DNA of 64,000 nucleotides from Mesorhizobium sp. L-8-3 (GCF_016756615.1 NZ_AP023262.1:4899501-4963500); one strand, 5' to 3'. Positions 8,476 through 18,663 are shown, numbered from the stretch's first letter. Notes: a model not told the origin generated them from the sequence alone. Program-made: numbers and translations.

Positions 8476-9363
8476 ATGGAAACGATCGGCTTCATCGGGC
8501 TCGGCATCATGGGGGCGCCGATGGCGGGACATCTTCTCGACGCGGGCTATCCTGTCGTCGCCAGCGATCATCGCAGCCGGCCGCCGCAATGGCTGGTGGA
8601 CAAGGGACTGAAGATCGTCAGCGGACATGACGCGGTCGCCCGGGCGGCCGAAATCGTCATCACGATGGTGCCCGACACGCCGCAGGTGCGCGAGGTGCTG
8701 TTCGGAGAGGGCGGTGTCGCTGCCGGCCTCGCCAGGGGCAAGCTCGTCATCGACATGAGTTCGATGTCGCCGATCGAGACGAAGGAGTTCGCGCGACAGA
8801 TCAACGCGCTCGGCTGCGACTATCTCGACGCTCCGGTTTCTGGCGGCGAGGTCGGCGCCAAGGCTGCATCGCTGACGATCATGGTCGGCGGCAGCGAGGC
8901 CGCCTTCACGCGGGCGAAGCCTGTCTTCGAGAAGATGGGCAAGAACATAACGCTGGTCGGCGACAACGGGGTCGGCCAGACCACCAAGGTGGCCAACCAG
9001 ATCGTCGTGGCGCTCACCATCGAGGCGGTCGCCGAGGCCTTGGTCTTCGCTTCCAAGGCGGGCGCCGATCCCGCAAAGGTACGTCAGGCGTTGATGGGCG
9101 GGCTTGCCGCTTCACGCATCCTCGAAGTGCACGGGGAGCGCATGGTCAAGCGCACCTTCGCGCCTGGCTTCCGCATCGAACTGCACCAGAAGGATCTGAA
9201 CCTCGCGCTGGAAGGGGCGAGGGCGCTCGGCGTCTCGCTGCCGAACACCTCGACCACGCAGCAGCTCTTCAACTCCTGCGCCGCGAATGGCGGAGCGAAG
9301 GAGGATCACTCGGCGCTGGTGCGGGCGTTGGAGCGTATGGCTGGGCATCAGTTGGGTGAATGA
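8476..9363 (+). CDS. glxR: 2-hydroxy-3-oxopropionate (tartronate semialdehyde) reductase
   Basis: A 295-residue NAD(P)-dependent beta-hydroxyacid dehydrogenase that reduces tartronate semialdehyde to D-glycerate. The nucleotide-binding GLGIMGAPMAGHLL lies at about residues 6-19, the substrate loop DAPVSGGEVGAK at about 117-128, and the catalytic Lys region TKVANQIVV at about 170. AAAGGA lies upstream of ATG 8476. Position after gcl and hyi on the same strand supports this substrate over 3-hydroxyisobutyrate, which is the main alternative for the family. Confidence 0.94.
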   Translation: METIGFIGLGIMGAPMAGHLLDAGYPVVASDHRSRPPQWLVDKGLKIVSGHDAVARAAEIVITMVPDTPQVREVLFGEGGVAAGLARGKLVIDMSSMSPIETKEFARQINALGCDYLDAPVSGGEVGAKAASLTIMVGGSEAAFTRAKPVFEKMGKNITLVGDNGVGQTTKVANQIVVALTIEAVAEALVFASKAGADPAKVRQALMGGLAASRILEVHGERMVKRTFAPGFRIELHQKDLNLALEGARALGVSLPNTSTTQQLFNSCAANGGAKEDHSALVRALERMAGHQLGE

Positions 9364-9370
9364 GAGTATT

Positions 9371-9464
9371 AGCGAATAGCGAATAGCGAATAGCCAGTAG
9401 CGAATAGGGGAAGGAGAAAGGGCTTGCGCGAGAGGCAAGACCCAGTTGCTACTCGCTACTCGCT
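9371..9464. repeat. tandem 7-base repeat with opposed copies (locus A)
   Basis: Heptads AGCGAAT stand at 9371, 9378, 9385 and 9399, with a variant AGCCAGT at 9392. About 40 bp further on, ACTCGCT at 9451 and 9458 (AGTTGCT at 9444) read on the other strand as AGCGAGT, so the two blocks can pair as a hairpin between convergent glxR and rlmB. The second block encodes the last residues and stop codon of rlmB. Similar repeats occur at 54816 and 56466. Confidence 0.85.
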
Positions 9465-10300
9465 AGGAATTTCCTTGCCGCATAGAGCGCGACGGCCGCC
9501 GCATTCGACACGTTGAGCGAGCGGATGGCGCCGGGTATGTCGAGCCGCGCGAGCGCGGTCACCGTTTCGCGCGTTTTCTGACGCAGGCCCTTGCCTTCCG
9601 CGCCCAGCACCAGAGCGATGCGGCCGCCGGCGAAGGTTGCCTCCAGCTCGGCCGGCCCGTCCGAATCGAGGCCGATCGTCCGGAAGCCGGCCTCGTGGAG
9701 CTGGCCGAGCGCATCGGCGAGATTCTTCACCTCGATCAGGTCGATATGTTCGAGCGCGCCGGAAGCCGATTTCGCCAGCACGCCCGATTCATGCGGGCTG
9801 TGCCGCGACGTGGTGATCAGCGCCCCGGCGCCGAAGGCCACGGCCGAGCGCATGACGGCGCCGACATTGTGGGGATCGGTCACCTGGTCGAGCACGATGA
9901 CGAGCGGCGTTTCGCCGAGCGCCGACAGCGCCTTCGGCTTCAACGGCTCCGCCTCGAGGAGGGCGCCCTGGTGCACCGCCTCGCTGCCGGTGATTCTGTC
10001 GATCGCCCTGGGTTCGACGAGCTCGCTCTCGAAGGGCAGGGCGGCGAGGTCGGCGATTCCCAACCGTTCCTGGGCGTTGCGCGTCACCAGCAGCTTGCGG
10101 ATCCTGCGCCTGGGATTGTCGAGCGCTGCCCGCACTGTATGGAGGCCATAGAGCCGCACCAGCCCGTCGGCAGGATGTTCCGCGGGTGCCACCACGGGGC
10201 GCGGCCGCGGCGCACCACCGCTCTTGAAGTCGCGATGGGCGCGGCGCAGCCGGGCATAGTGTGTGTCCTTGGGCGTGCCGGTTTTGTTGTCCTTGCTCAT
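9449..10300 (-). CDS. rlmB: 23S rRNA 2'-O-methyltransferase of the SpoU/TrmH (RlmB) family
   Basis: A SPOUT-class RNA ribose methyltransferase of 283 residues, likely acting on 23S rRNA G2251. An N-terminal basic stretch and an L30e-like substrate-binding domain (LVRLYGLHTVRAAL at about 50) precede the knotted catalytic domain: motif 1 DPHNVGAVMRSAVAFGA, motif 2 IALVLGAEGKGLR, motif 3 IPGAIRSLNVSNAAAVALY. The true start is ATG 10300 (MSKDNKTG); the open frame continues upstream only as antisense of tRNA-Tyr. The C-terminus FLASSE and the TAG stop come from heptad repeat copies, so an older C-terminus may have been replaced. Confidence 0.93.
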   Translation of the reverse strand: MSKDNKTGTPKDTHYARLRRAHRDFKSGGAPRPRPVVAPAEHPADGLVRLYGLHTVRAALDNPRRRIRKLLVTRNAQERLGIADLAALPFESELVEPRAIDRITGSEAVHQGALLEAEPLKPKALSALGETPLVIVLDQVTDPHNVGAVMRSAVAFGAGALITTSRHSPHESGVLAKSASGALEHIDLIEVKNLADALGQLHEAGFRTIGLDSDGPAELEATFAGGRIALVLGAEGKGLRQKTRETVTALARLDIPGAIRSLNVSNAAAVALYAARKFLASSE

Positions 10301-10389
10301 GGCGACTTCTATAGCGGCGCTACGTGCCCTTGGATATGGCGGCTGGAACCGGCATCGTGGAAATTCCCGATTGTTTGTGCCTGGCGTGG

Positions 10390-10418
10390 TTGACAGCCCG
10401 GAGGCTTGTCGCCATAAG
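10390..10418 (+). promoter_or_regulatory. sigma-70-type promoter of the tRNA-Tyr/tRNA-Gly unit
   Basis: A perfect -35 TTGACA at 10390-10395, a 17-bp spacer and a -10 CATAAG at 10413-10418 stand about 80 bp before tRNA-Tyr, on the right strand. There is no other good candidate in the 200 bp between rlmB and the tRNA. Confidence 0.6.
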
Positions 10419-10500
10419 GCGCATCGCGGATTTGAGGAAGGCTTCGGCCGACACCCGAACCCCGCGAAAATGCCTCGTTGCATGGCTCCGGCGGCAGACT

Positions 10501-10585
10501 GGAGAGGTGCCCGAGTGGTTAAAGGGGACGGACTGTAAATCCGTTGGCTCAGCCTACGTTGGTTCGAATCCAACCCTCTCCACCA
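10501..10585 (+). tRNA. tRNA-Tyr (anticodon GTA)
   Basis: A class II tRNA with encoded CCA. The acceptor stem is GGAGAGG with CCTCTCC at 10575-10581, discriminator A and CCA 10583-10585. The anticodon stem-loop reads ACGGA-CTGTAAA-TCCGT, giving anticodon GTA; a long variable arm and the T-loop GGTTCGAATCC follow. It forms a unit with tRNA-Gly 29 bp downstream. Confidence 0.97.
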
Positions 10586-10614
10586 CTGCCGGCCCGGAAG
10601 CCTTGGAACGCGAC

Positions 10615-10688
10615 GCGGGTATAGCTCAATGGTAGAGCAGCAGCCTTCCAAGCTGAATATGCGGGTTCGATTCCCGCTACCCGCTCCA
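10615..10688 (+). tRNA. tRNA-Gly (anticodon TCC)
   Basis: Acceptor GCGGGTA pairs with TACCCGC at 10678-10684, followed by T and an encoded CCA (10686-10688). The anticodon arm reads CAGC-CTTCCAA-GCTG, anticodon TCC; the D-arm AGCTCAATGGTAGAGC and T-loop GGTTCGATTCC are standard. Confidence 0.97.
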
Positions 10689-10822
10689 AGGCATCCTTTT
10701 GAAAATGTTGCTGTTCCTTAGTCGATCATAAGCGGCGTTTCAGCGCCGCTCCACCGCCTCGGCTTCCCCGCCCGTCGTCGCAGATGTTCGGGACGTCGCC
10801 GAAGGGCGAACCCCATCAGTGG

Positions 10823-11167
10823 TCAATCGCGGTCGTCATCGAAATCGTCATCATCGTCATCGAGGTCGTCGTAGGGGTCGACGTCTTCGGGATCCACGAA
10901 CTTCAAGGGATCTACGACAGGGACCAGGAAGACGCGGGACAGGCTGGCGGTTTCGCGGCCGGCTTCCCAGGCCTCGACCTCTCCAGGAAGCGCTTCCCGC
11001 AAGTGGATTTCGGATTTTCCGTCCCAAAGCGGCTGAGCATTGCTCTGGAGCACGTACAAGTCCCCGAGGAATTCTCTGTCTGCCAGCCGCTCCTCTGCCG
11101 CCTGGCTGTTCGCGGCATCGAAGGCGAAGATCGCGCGCTGGGCGATTTCAGCCACATACACGGTCAT
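10823..11167 (-). CDS. hypothetical protein with polyaspartate C-terminus
   Basis: A 114-residue protein, MTVYVAEIAQRAIFAFDAANSQ at the start and an extremely acidic tail of about 20 residues (DPYDDLDDDDDDFDDDRD) at the end. ATG 11167 is chosen because GGAAAGGG lies about 7 bases before it; the open frame upstream to 11491 has no support. No signal peptide or membrane helix is visible. It is convergent with the tRNA unit and divergent from ilvD. I do not recognise the family; acidic tails of this kind often mediate binding to basic proteins or cations, which is speculation here. Confidence 0.65.
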   Translation of the reverse strand: MTVYVAEIAQRAIFAFDAANSQAAEERLADREFLGDLYVLQSNAQPLWDGKSEIHLREALPGEVEAWEAGRETASLSRVFLVPVVDPLKFVDPEDVDPYDDLDDDDDDFDDDRD

Positions 11168-11472
11168 CGTCGGCCCTTTCCTGGAACCGTGATCGGAGCG
11201 GGGATCGCGCTCCGATGGCGATGTGCATCTGTTCGCGCATCGTAGCCCGGAAGCTGCATGGACACCATATGCCAATGCGTGCCCGATGCCCTTGCCCGAG
11301 GCTGCGTTTGCGAGGCGGTATGCGGCAGGACGGCTATCCGCCCGGCGGCGCCGATATCCTTCTCTCGGGCCGATGCCTGCGCCAGGGGGGCCTTCGCCAA
11401 TGCTTGCGGTCTGGACATCGACGCCGGACCGCAAGTAAATCTCGTGTCGACAAACGCTCGAGATTGGAAGAC
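11168..11472. other. non-coding gap between the acidic protein gene and ilvD
   Basis: Divergent gap of 305 bp that must hold the promoters of both flanking genes. A small inverted repeat TCGGAGCG/CGCTCCGA stands at about 11194-11213. I see no convincing promoter match, leader peptide or attenuator for ilvD. Short open frames here are judged fortuitous. Confidence 0.4.
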
Positions 11473-13308
11473 ATGCCCGCTTATCGCTCACGCACCACCA
11501 CGCACGGACGCAACATGGCCGGCGCGCGCGGCCTCTGGCGCGCCACCGGCATGAAGGACGCCGATTTCGGCAAGCCGATCATTGCTGTGGTCAACTCCTT
11601 CACCCAGTTCGTGCCGGGCCATGTACACCTCAAGGACCTCGGCCAGCTCGTCGCTCGCGAGATCGAGGCGGCAGGCGGCGTCGCCAAGGAGTTCAACACC
11701 ATCGCCGTCGATGACGGCATCGCCATGGGCCATGACGGCATGCTCTATTCGCTGCCGTCGCGCGAGATCATCGCGGATTCGGTCGAATACATGGTCAATG
11801 CCCATTGCGCCGACGCCATGGTCTGCATCTCCAACTGCGACAAGATCACGCCCGGCATGCTGATGGCGGCGCTGAGGCTCAACATCCCGACGGTGTTCGT
11901 CTCGGGTGGTCCGATGGAGGCCGGCAAGGTGGTGCTTGCCGGCAAGACCCACGCGCTCGACCTCGTCGACGCCATGGTGGCGGCGGCCGACGATCGGGTG
12001 AACGACGAAGACGTCAAGGTGATCGAGCGTTCGGCCTGCCCGACCTGCGGATCTTGCTCCGGCATGTTCACCGCCAATTCCATGAACTGCCTGACCGAGG
12101 CGCTCGGCCTGTCGCTTCCGGGCAACGGCTCGACGCTCGCCACCCATGCCGACCGCAAGCGCCTGTTTGTCGAGGCGGGGCATCTGGTCGTCGATCTGGC
12201 CCGTCGCTACTACGAGCAGGACGACGAGAGCGCCTTGCCGCGAACGATCGCCTCGAAGGGCGCGTTCGAGAATGCCATGGCGCTCGACATCGCCATGGGC
12301 GGCTCGACCAACACCGTGCTCCACATACTGGCGGCCGCGCATGAGGCGGAGCTGGATTTCACCATGGCCGACATCGACCGGCTATCGCGCAAGGTGCCTG
12401 TGCTGTGCAAGGTCGCACCGGCCAAGTCCGACGTGCACATGGAGGATGTGCATCGCGCAGGCGGCATCTACGCCATCCTCGGCGAACTCGACCGCGCCGG
12501 CCTTCTCAATCGCGACTTGCCGACCGTCCATTCCGAGTCGATCGGCAAGGCGATCGAGCATTGGGACATCGCGCAGACCAAGAGCCAGAAGGTCCGCGAC
12601 TTCTTCCTGGCCGCGCCCGGGGGTGTGCCGACGCAGGTTGCCTTCAGCCAGGAGCGGCGCTGGGACGATCTCGATCTCGACCGCGAGGCCGGTGTCATCC
12701 GCAACGCCGAGCATCCTTTTTCGCGCGACGGCGGGCTGGCCGTGCTCAAGGGTAATCTGGCCATCGACGGCTGCATCGTGAAGACGGCCGGCGTCGACGA
12801 GAGCATTCTCAAATTTTCCGGTCCGGCGCGGGTCTTCGAGAGCCAGGACGCGACGGTGAAGGCGATCCTGTCGAACAAGATCAATCCGGGCGACGTGGTG
12901 GTGATCCGCTACGAGGGACCACGTGGTGGGCCCGGCATGCAGGAAATGCTCTATCCGACGAGCTATCTGAAATCGAAGGGCCTCGGCAAGGCCTGCGCGC
13001 TCATCACCGACGGGCGCTTCTCGGGCGGAACGTCGGGCCTGTCCATCGGCCATGTCTCACCCGAGGCGGCCGAGGGCGGCGTCATCGGGCTCGTCCGCGA
13101 GGGCGACCTCATCGAGATCGACATCCCGAACCGGACGGTCAATCTCGCGGTCGCCGATGACGAGATCGCGCGCCGTCGCGCGGCCCAGGATCCGGCCGGA
13201 TGGAAGCCCGCGGAAAAGCGGGAGCGCCGGGTGACGACCGCGCTCAAGGCCTATGCGGCCTTCGCCACCAGCGCGGCGAAAGGCGCTGTGCGCCAGTTGC
13301 CGGAATAA
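11473..13308 (+). CDS. ilvD: dihydroxy-acid dehydratase
   Basis: A 611-residue iron-sulfur dehydratase that converts 2,3-dihydroxyisovalerate and dihydroxymethylvalerate to the keto acids of valine and isoleucine synthesis. Cluster-ligand cysteines are in ISNCDKITPGM and in ACPTCGSCSGMFTANSMN; the C-terminal GRFSGGTSGLSIGHVSPEAA is the family signature. Length equals the long (E. coli-like) form. ATG 11473 gives the usual MPAYRSRTTTHGRNMAGAR start and follows GGAAG; an earlier in-frame start at 10819 would read through non-coding DNA. Confidence 0.97.
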   Translation: MPAYRSRTTTHGRNMAGARGLWRATGMKDADFGKPIIAVVNSFTQFVPGHVHLKDLGQLVAREIEAAGGVAKEFNTIAVDDGIAMGHDGMLYSLPSREIIADSVEYMVNAHCADAMVCISNCDKITPGMLMAALRLNIPTVFVSGGPMEAGKVVLAGKTHALDLVDAMVAAADDRVNDEDVKVIERSACPTCGSCSGMFTANSMNCLTEALGLSLPGNGSTLATHADRKRLFVEAGHLVVDLARRYYEQDDESALPRTIASKGAFENAMALDIAMGGSTNTVLHILAAAHEAELDFTMADIDRLSRKVPVLCKVAPAKSDVHMEDVHRAGGIYAILGELDRAGLLNRDLPTVHSESIGKAIEHWDIAQTKSQKVRDFFLAAPGGVPTQVAFSQERRWDDLDLDREAGVIRNAEHPFSRDGGLAVLKGNLAIDGCIVKTAGVDESILKFSGPARVFESQDATVKAILSNKINPGDVVVIRYEGPRGGPGMQEMLYPTSYLKSKGLGKACALITDGRFSGGTSGLSIGHVSPEAAEGGVIGLVREGDLIEIDIPNRTVNLAVADDEIARRRAAQDPAGWKPAEKRERRVTTALKAYAAFATSAAKGAVRQLPE

Positions 13309-13632
13309 CGGGAATGGAAGGTAGCGGGCACCGAACACGCGGCGCCCGCCTGGCTCGTCAGCCAGGTTTCGGCTTTCCCGTTTCCGGACCACGCGTTTCG
13401 GTCCGGGAGCGGTCGTTCTTCATGAGCGACCGACAGGAGCAGATCAGGGGTGGTGGAGGCCCTTGCCCCGGAACGCGGGATGCCTACATCGGTTCCATAT
13501 TCCATCCCGGTCGACGGTTCGGTCCCGACGGTCGGGCGCCGTCGCCAAAAGATGCTTGTGTTTTTCGGCCTTTGTCGCTAATCGCCCGCACTCAGGACCG
13601 AACTGAAGCCCAAGCCGCCCAAGGAAGAGACT
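13309..13632. other. ilvD-tuf intergenic region: weak terminator and tuf leader
   Basis: A 7-bp stem with a CGTC loop at 13349-13366 followed by TTTC could end ilvD transcription. A second inverted repeat CCGGACC/GGTCCGG lies at 13384-13406. A possible promoter for tuf, CTTGTG at 13555-13560 and CTAATC at 13578-13583 with a 17-bp spacer, stands 50 bp before the gene; the match is weak. No gene is seen in the gap. Confidence 0.4.
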
Positions 13633-14808
<1,176 letters not shown>

Positions 14809-14831
14809 TCGAAATCAGGCAGGAATGACGA

Positions 14832-14862
14832 CATAGGGCGGCTTCGGCCGCCCTATGCTTTT
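14832..14862 (+). terminator. rho-independent terminator of tuf copy 1
   Basis: Perfect 11-bp stem CATAGGGCGGC / GCCGCCCTATG (14832-14842, 14847-14857) with a TTCG tetraloop, followed by CTTTT. It lies 24 bases after the tuf stop codon. Confidence 0.9.
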
Positions 14863-15010
14863 GGGCAGTCTTCCAAACCGCCGCGGCGACTGCCACATGG
14901 ACGCGGGCCTGGGCAGGCCAGCGTGGATTCGCTCACGCCTCACCAGCCCAGACTTGCCGCTGGTTTTCGTCCGAGAACCAAGGCTTCGAACCGGCCAGGA
15001 GGAGGAACGG

Positions 15011-15487
15011 ATGCCCGACGACGTCCCCACGCTTTACCAATGGGCTGGCGGTGGCGAGGCGCTGGGGCGCCTGACGCGAACCTTTTACGACAAGGTGCTC
15101 GCGGACGAACTGCTTGAACCGGTGTTCCGCAATATGTCGCCGGATCATCCCGGGCATGTCGCCGCCTTCATCGGCGAAGTGTTCGGCGGACCCAGGACCT
15201 ATAGCGGGAGCCTCGGCGGCCATCGCGCCATGGTCATGCACCACCTCGACCGGCATCTCACCGAACCGCAGCGGCGGCGCTGGGTCGAGCTGCTGGTCGA
15301 TGCCGCCGACCATGTCGGCTTGCCCGACGACCCGGAATTCCGCTCGGCCTTCATGGCCTATGTGGAATGGGGGACACGGCTGGCCAGGATAAACTCCGAG
15401 TTCGGGCCCGATCACCAACCCGCCGAAGAACCCATGCCGCAATGGGGCTGGGGCGTTCCCGGCGGACCCTACCAGCCGCAGGAATAG
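15011..15487 (+). CDS. group II truncated haemoglobin
   Basis: A 158-residue 2-on-2 globin with a proline/tryptophan-rich tail. Helix B/E features are visible in TRTFYDKVLAD (Tyr of the B helix) and FIGEVFGGPRTYSG; the proximal His region is GGHRAMVMHHLDRHLTEPQRRRWVELL, with the Trp that marks group II. ATG 15011 is fixed by AGGAGGAACGG directly before it. Such proteins bind O2/NO; a specific role cannot be given. The tail after residue 130 (EEPMPQWGWGVPGGPYQPQE) is seen in related globins and is not a domain I recognise. Confidence 0.88.
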   Translation: MPDDVPTLYQWAGGGEALGRLTRTFYDKVLADELLEPVFRNMSPDHPGHVAAFIGEVFGGPRTYSGSLGGHRAMVMHHLDRHLTEPQRRRWVELLVDAADHVGLPDDPEFRSAFMAYVEWGTRLARINSEFGPDHQPAEEPMPQWGWGVPGGPYQPQE

Positions 15488-15595
15488 AAAATCGGGGTGC
15501 CATGCGGTTTGTTTTGCACAAGCTGACGAAGCGCTCTTTACAGGACGCGCGGAAGCCCTTAGGAAGCGGCCCTGCCGTGCTTCGAGCACAGCGTT

Positions 15596-15671
<76 letters not shown>

Positions 15672-15703
15672 CTCCAAAGCCTTTTCCCCGCGCCGGCCAG
15701 CCA

Positions 15704-17233
15704 CTACTTCGAACGGCCGGCAAGGTCCGAATAAAGATCGGAAAACTCCTCGCGCAATCGGGCCTTCTGCACCTTGCCCATCGTATTGCGAGGCAGATCG
15801 TCGACGAAGATGACCCGCTTGGGCTGCTTGTAGCGGGCAAGGCGATCCGTCAAAGCACCGAGCACTGCCTGCTCGTTCAGGGAAACGCCGGACTCGCGTA
15901 CCACCACGGCGGTCACGCCTTCACCGAAATCGGGGTGCGGCACACCGATGACGGCGCTCTCCACAACGCCCGGCACCAGGTCGATCTCCGCTTCCACTTC
16001 CTTCGGGTAGATGTTGTAGCCGCCCGATATGACGAGATCCTTTCCTCGCCCGACTATGTGGACATAACCGCGCTCGTCGATCCTGCCGAGGTCTCCGGTG
16101 ATGAAGAAGCCGTCTTCACGGAACTCGGCCTTGGTCTTTTCCGGCATGCGCCAGTATCCTTTGAACACGTTCGGTCCCTTGACCTCGATCATGCCCGTCT
16201 CGCCGTCGGCGACGGGACTGCCGCTCTCGGGTTCGGTGACGCGCAGCGACACGCCCGGCAGCGGGAAGCCGACGGTTCCGGCTACCCGGTCCCCCTCATA
16301 AGGATTGGACGTGTTCATGTTGGTCTCGGTCATGCCGTACCGTTCGAGGATGGCATGGCCGGTCTTTTCCGCGAAGGTCCGGTGCGTCTCGGCGAGAAGG
16401 GGCGCGGAGCCCGACACGAACAGCCGCATTGCGGCCGCCGCTTCGCGGGTCAGCCCAGGGTGCTGGACGAGCCGGACATAGAATGTCGGCACGCCCATCA
16501 TGCAGGTGGAAGTCCGCATAAGCCGCAGCGCCTCGTCCGCGTCGAACTTCGGCAGGAAGTACATGGACGCCCCTGCCAGCAGGACCACGTTAGAGGCGAC
16601 GAACAGTCCATGGGTGTGAAAGATCGGCAGCGCATGGATCAGCCGATCGGCGCGGCTGAAGCGCCAGTAGTCCTTCAGCGTCCTCGCATTCGACAGAAGA
16701 TTGTCGTGGGTCAGCATCGCGCCCTTGGAGCGGCCGGTGGTGCCCGACGTGTAGAGGATCGCCGCAAGGTCGTCCGGAGCGCGCGCGACGTTCGTAAAGT
16801 CCGGTTCCGCGTTGGCGGCGAGCTCGACAAGCGAACCGCCTCCGGCTTCGTCCAGCGTTTCGACGCGTGCCCCGTATCGCTGCGCGATGGGGAGGATGCC
16901 GTCGCGGGTCTTCGGCGTCATGACGACCAGCCGCGGCTCCGCGTCACCGATGAAGTAGTCGAGTTCGGCAAGCGTGTAGGCCGTGTTGAGGGGAAGGTAG
17001 ACTGCGCCCGCGCGTACACAGGCGAGATAGAGCATCAGCGCCTCCGGGCTCTTTTCAACCTGCACCGCAACGCGGTCGCCCGGCTCGATGCCGAGCTTCA
17101 CCAGCGTCGACGCAAGCCGGCCGGAAAAAGCGAGCATGTCGTCGTAGGTCCAGAATCGGCCGTCGACCGTCTCGATGAAAACTGCCTCCGGCGTCGCGGC
17201 GGCGCGGATCGCGTCGAACAGATGATTGCTCAT
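15704..17233 (-). CDS. matB: malonyl-CoA synthetase (malonate-CoA ligase)
   Basis: A 509-residue AMP-forming acyl-CoA ligase that makes malonyl-CoA from malonate, ATP and CoA. Adenylation motifs are present: LYTSGTTGRSKGAMLTHDN (about 157-176), RYGMTETNM, ITGDLGRIDERGYVHIVGR, GGYNIYPKEVE, and the C-terminal PRNTMGKVQKARLRE with the catalytic Lys. The malonate assignment rests on linkage: its ATG overlaps the stop of malonyl-CoA decarboxylase by 4 bases (17230-17233). It is the last gene of the unit, running toward tRNA-Trp. Confidence 0.93.
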   Translation of the reverse strand: MSNHLFDAIRAAATPEAVFIETVDGRFWTYDDMLAFSGRLASTLVKLGIEPGDRVAVQVEKSPEALMLYLACVRAGAVYLPLNTAYTLAELDYFIGDAEPRLVVMTPKTRDGILPIAQRYGARVETLDEAGGGSLVELAANAEPDFTNVARAPDDLAAILYTSGTTGRSKGAMLTHDNLLSNARTLKDYWRFSRADRLIHALPIFHTHGLFVASNVVLLAGASMYFLPKFDADEALRLMRTSTCMMGVPTFYVRLVQHPGLTREAAAAMRLFVSGSAPLLAETHRTFAEKTGHAILERYGMTETNMNTSNPYEGDRVAGTVGFPLPGVSLRVTEPESGSPVADGETGMIEVKGPNVFKGYWRMPEKTKAEFREDGFFITGDLGRIDERGYVHIVGRGKDLVISGGYNIYPKEVEAEIDLVPGVVESAVIGVPHPDFGEGVTAVVVRESGVSLNEQAVLGALTDRLARYKQPKRVIFVDDLPRNTMGKVQKARLREEFSDLYSDLAGRSK

Positions 17234-18663
17234 TCGGTGAATTCCCTATTCCCTTTCGCTCCCGAATTGCCGCCTCGGGTGGTCGCCGTTTCCTTCTCCC
17301 ATTTGGCCAGGCTGCGCGATGCCTTCGCCGGTGGTACTAGACGCCGGATCGACGGCGTGGCGACGACCTCGCCCTTGTCGGCGAAAGCCTCGTGATTGGT
17401 TTCGATGTCATCGAGTTTGTAGAGGTAGTTGACCATCAGCCCGTGCGCCTGGCTCATCGCGCGCGCGGAGCGGTCGGCAAGGAAGTTTATGCGCTCCAGG
17501 CGCGCGCCGTTGCCCAGATGGAAACGCGCCACCGGGTCGACGATGCGCCCGTCGGCCGACCTGGCCCGCAGGAAGTACCATGCGGTCGCAGTTGTCAGGA
17601 TCGGCTGGAGCGCAGCCACAGCCTCTGTCTCGTCTGGCCAGTTCGGGTCGTCGAGCATGTTCAGTTGAGACCTGTCGGCGCTCGCCAGGGCGTCCGAAAC
17701 CTCGGCGCGCCGTTCGCGGGCGAGCCATTGCGCAAAGCCGGGAACAGGCGACAGCGTGACGAACGTATCAAGCTTCGGCAACTCGCGGCGCAGATCCTCC
17801 ACCACCTGCTTGATCAGGAAATTGCCGAATGAAATGCCGCGCAGACCCTCCTGACAGTTGGAAATCGAATAGAAGACAGCAGTCGTGGCCTCGTTGGCGC
17901 GGATGGGCGCGCGATCCTCGCGCAGCAGGTCGTCGATCCGGGCGGGTATCTCCCGCGTCAACGCCACCTCGACGAAGATCAGAGGGTCGTCGACAAGCTG
18001 CGGATGAAAGAAGGCGAAGCAGCGCCGGTCCTCCGGCGCAAGGCGGCGGCGCAATTCGTCCCAGCCGCTGATCTGATGAACCGCTTCGTAGCGGATGATC
18101 TTCTCCAGGATGTCGGCCGGCGTCGACCAGCTTATCGGCCTGAGCACAAGGAAGCCCCGATTGAACCACGACCCGAACAGATGGGCGAAGTCCGCATCAA
18201 CCGCCTGCAGGTCCCGATCCTCGGACTTGAGCTTCAAGAGCACTTCCCGCATCCGTACGAGCGTGGCAATGCCGTTAGGAGCAAGGTTGAGGCGGCGGAT
18301 CAACTCCTGACGGCGCGGCTCGGCGGCCTCGTGCAGCTCGAGCAGCGCAGAAGCGCTGCGGCTCGCGCGGTAGGCCTCGATCGCCTTTTCGAGACGCTCG
18401 ATCCGAGGGCCGAAGCGGGTCAGCAACATGCGCATGAACTCGCGCTGGCTGTCGATGTCGAAAGCATTCCAGCGATCCAGTATGTCCTTGGCCAGCGCCA
18501 TGCCGGAGGCTTCGCCCTTGCTCGAAAGCAGGGCTTCGCAACGCGTCTCCATCGTGCCGACCGCGTGCGGCCCGTTCCCCCGTTGCGTTCCGAGCGAGAG
18601 GAAGCGCCGTCCGCGATCGGTGATCGTCTGCAGCATGTCTCCGAAAAAGGAGGACGTGTTCAT
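17230..18663 (-). CDS. matA: malonyl-CoA decarboxylase
   Basis: A 477-residue enzyme that decarboxylates malonyl-CoA to acetyl-CoA. The N-terminal helical part (about 1-190) is followed by the acetyltransferase-like catalytic part with family blocks HPQLVDDPLIFVEVAL, FYSISNCQEGLRGISFGNFL, TLSPVPGFAQWL and VARFHLGNGARLERIN. ATG 18663 overlaps the dctM stop by 4 bases (ATGA), indicating translational coupling; the frame is open upstream only as an antisense/shadow of dctM. The basic C-terminal tail after residue 440 is of unknown purpose. Confidence 0.95.
   Translation of the reverse strand: MNTSSFFGDMLQTITDRGRRFLSLGTQRGNGPHAVGTMETRCEALLSSKGEASGMALAKDILDRWNAFDIDSQREFMRMLLTRFGPRIERLEKAIEAYRASRSASALLELHEAAEPRRQELIRRLNLAPNGIATLVRMREVLLKLKSEDRDLQAVDADFAHLFGSWFNRGFLVLRPISWSTPADILEKIIRYEAVHQISGWDELRRRLAPEDRRCFAFFHPQLVDDPLIFVEVALTREIPARIDDLLREDRAPIRANEATTAVFYSISNCQEGLRGISFGNFLIKQVVEDLRRELPKLDTFVTLSPVPGFAQWLARERRAEVSDALASADRSQLNMLDDPNWPDETEAVAALQPILTTATAWYFLRARSADGRIVDPVARFHLGNGARLERINFLADRSARAMSQAHGLMVNYLYKLDDIETNHEAFADKGEVVATPSIRRLVPPAKASRSLAKWEKETATTRGGNSGAKGNREFTE

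Noticed and set aside
9371..9464. CRISPR-like direct repeats
   Set aside because: Unit is 7 bases with no spacers and opposed copies; not a CRISPR array.
10731..10750. Hairpin AGCGGCG/CGCCGCT after tRNA-Gly as terminator
   Set aside because: Only 7 bp and without a T-run; could end the tRNA transcript but too weak to list.
11258..11554. Short frame starting MDTICQCVPDALARGCVCEAVC, cysteine-rich, before ilvD
   Set aside because: Runs into the ilvD coding region in another frame and has no clear ribosome site; probably chance.
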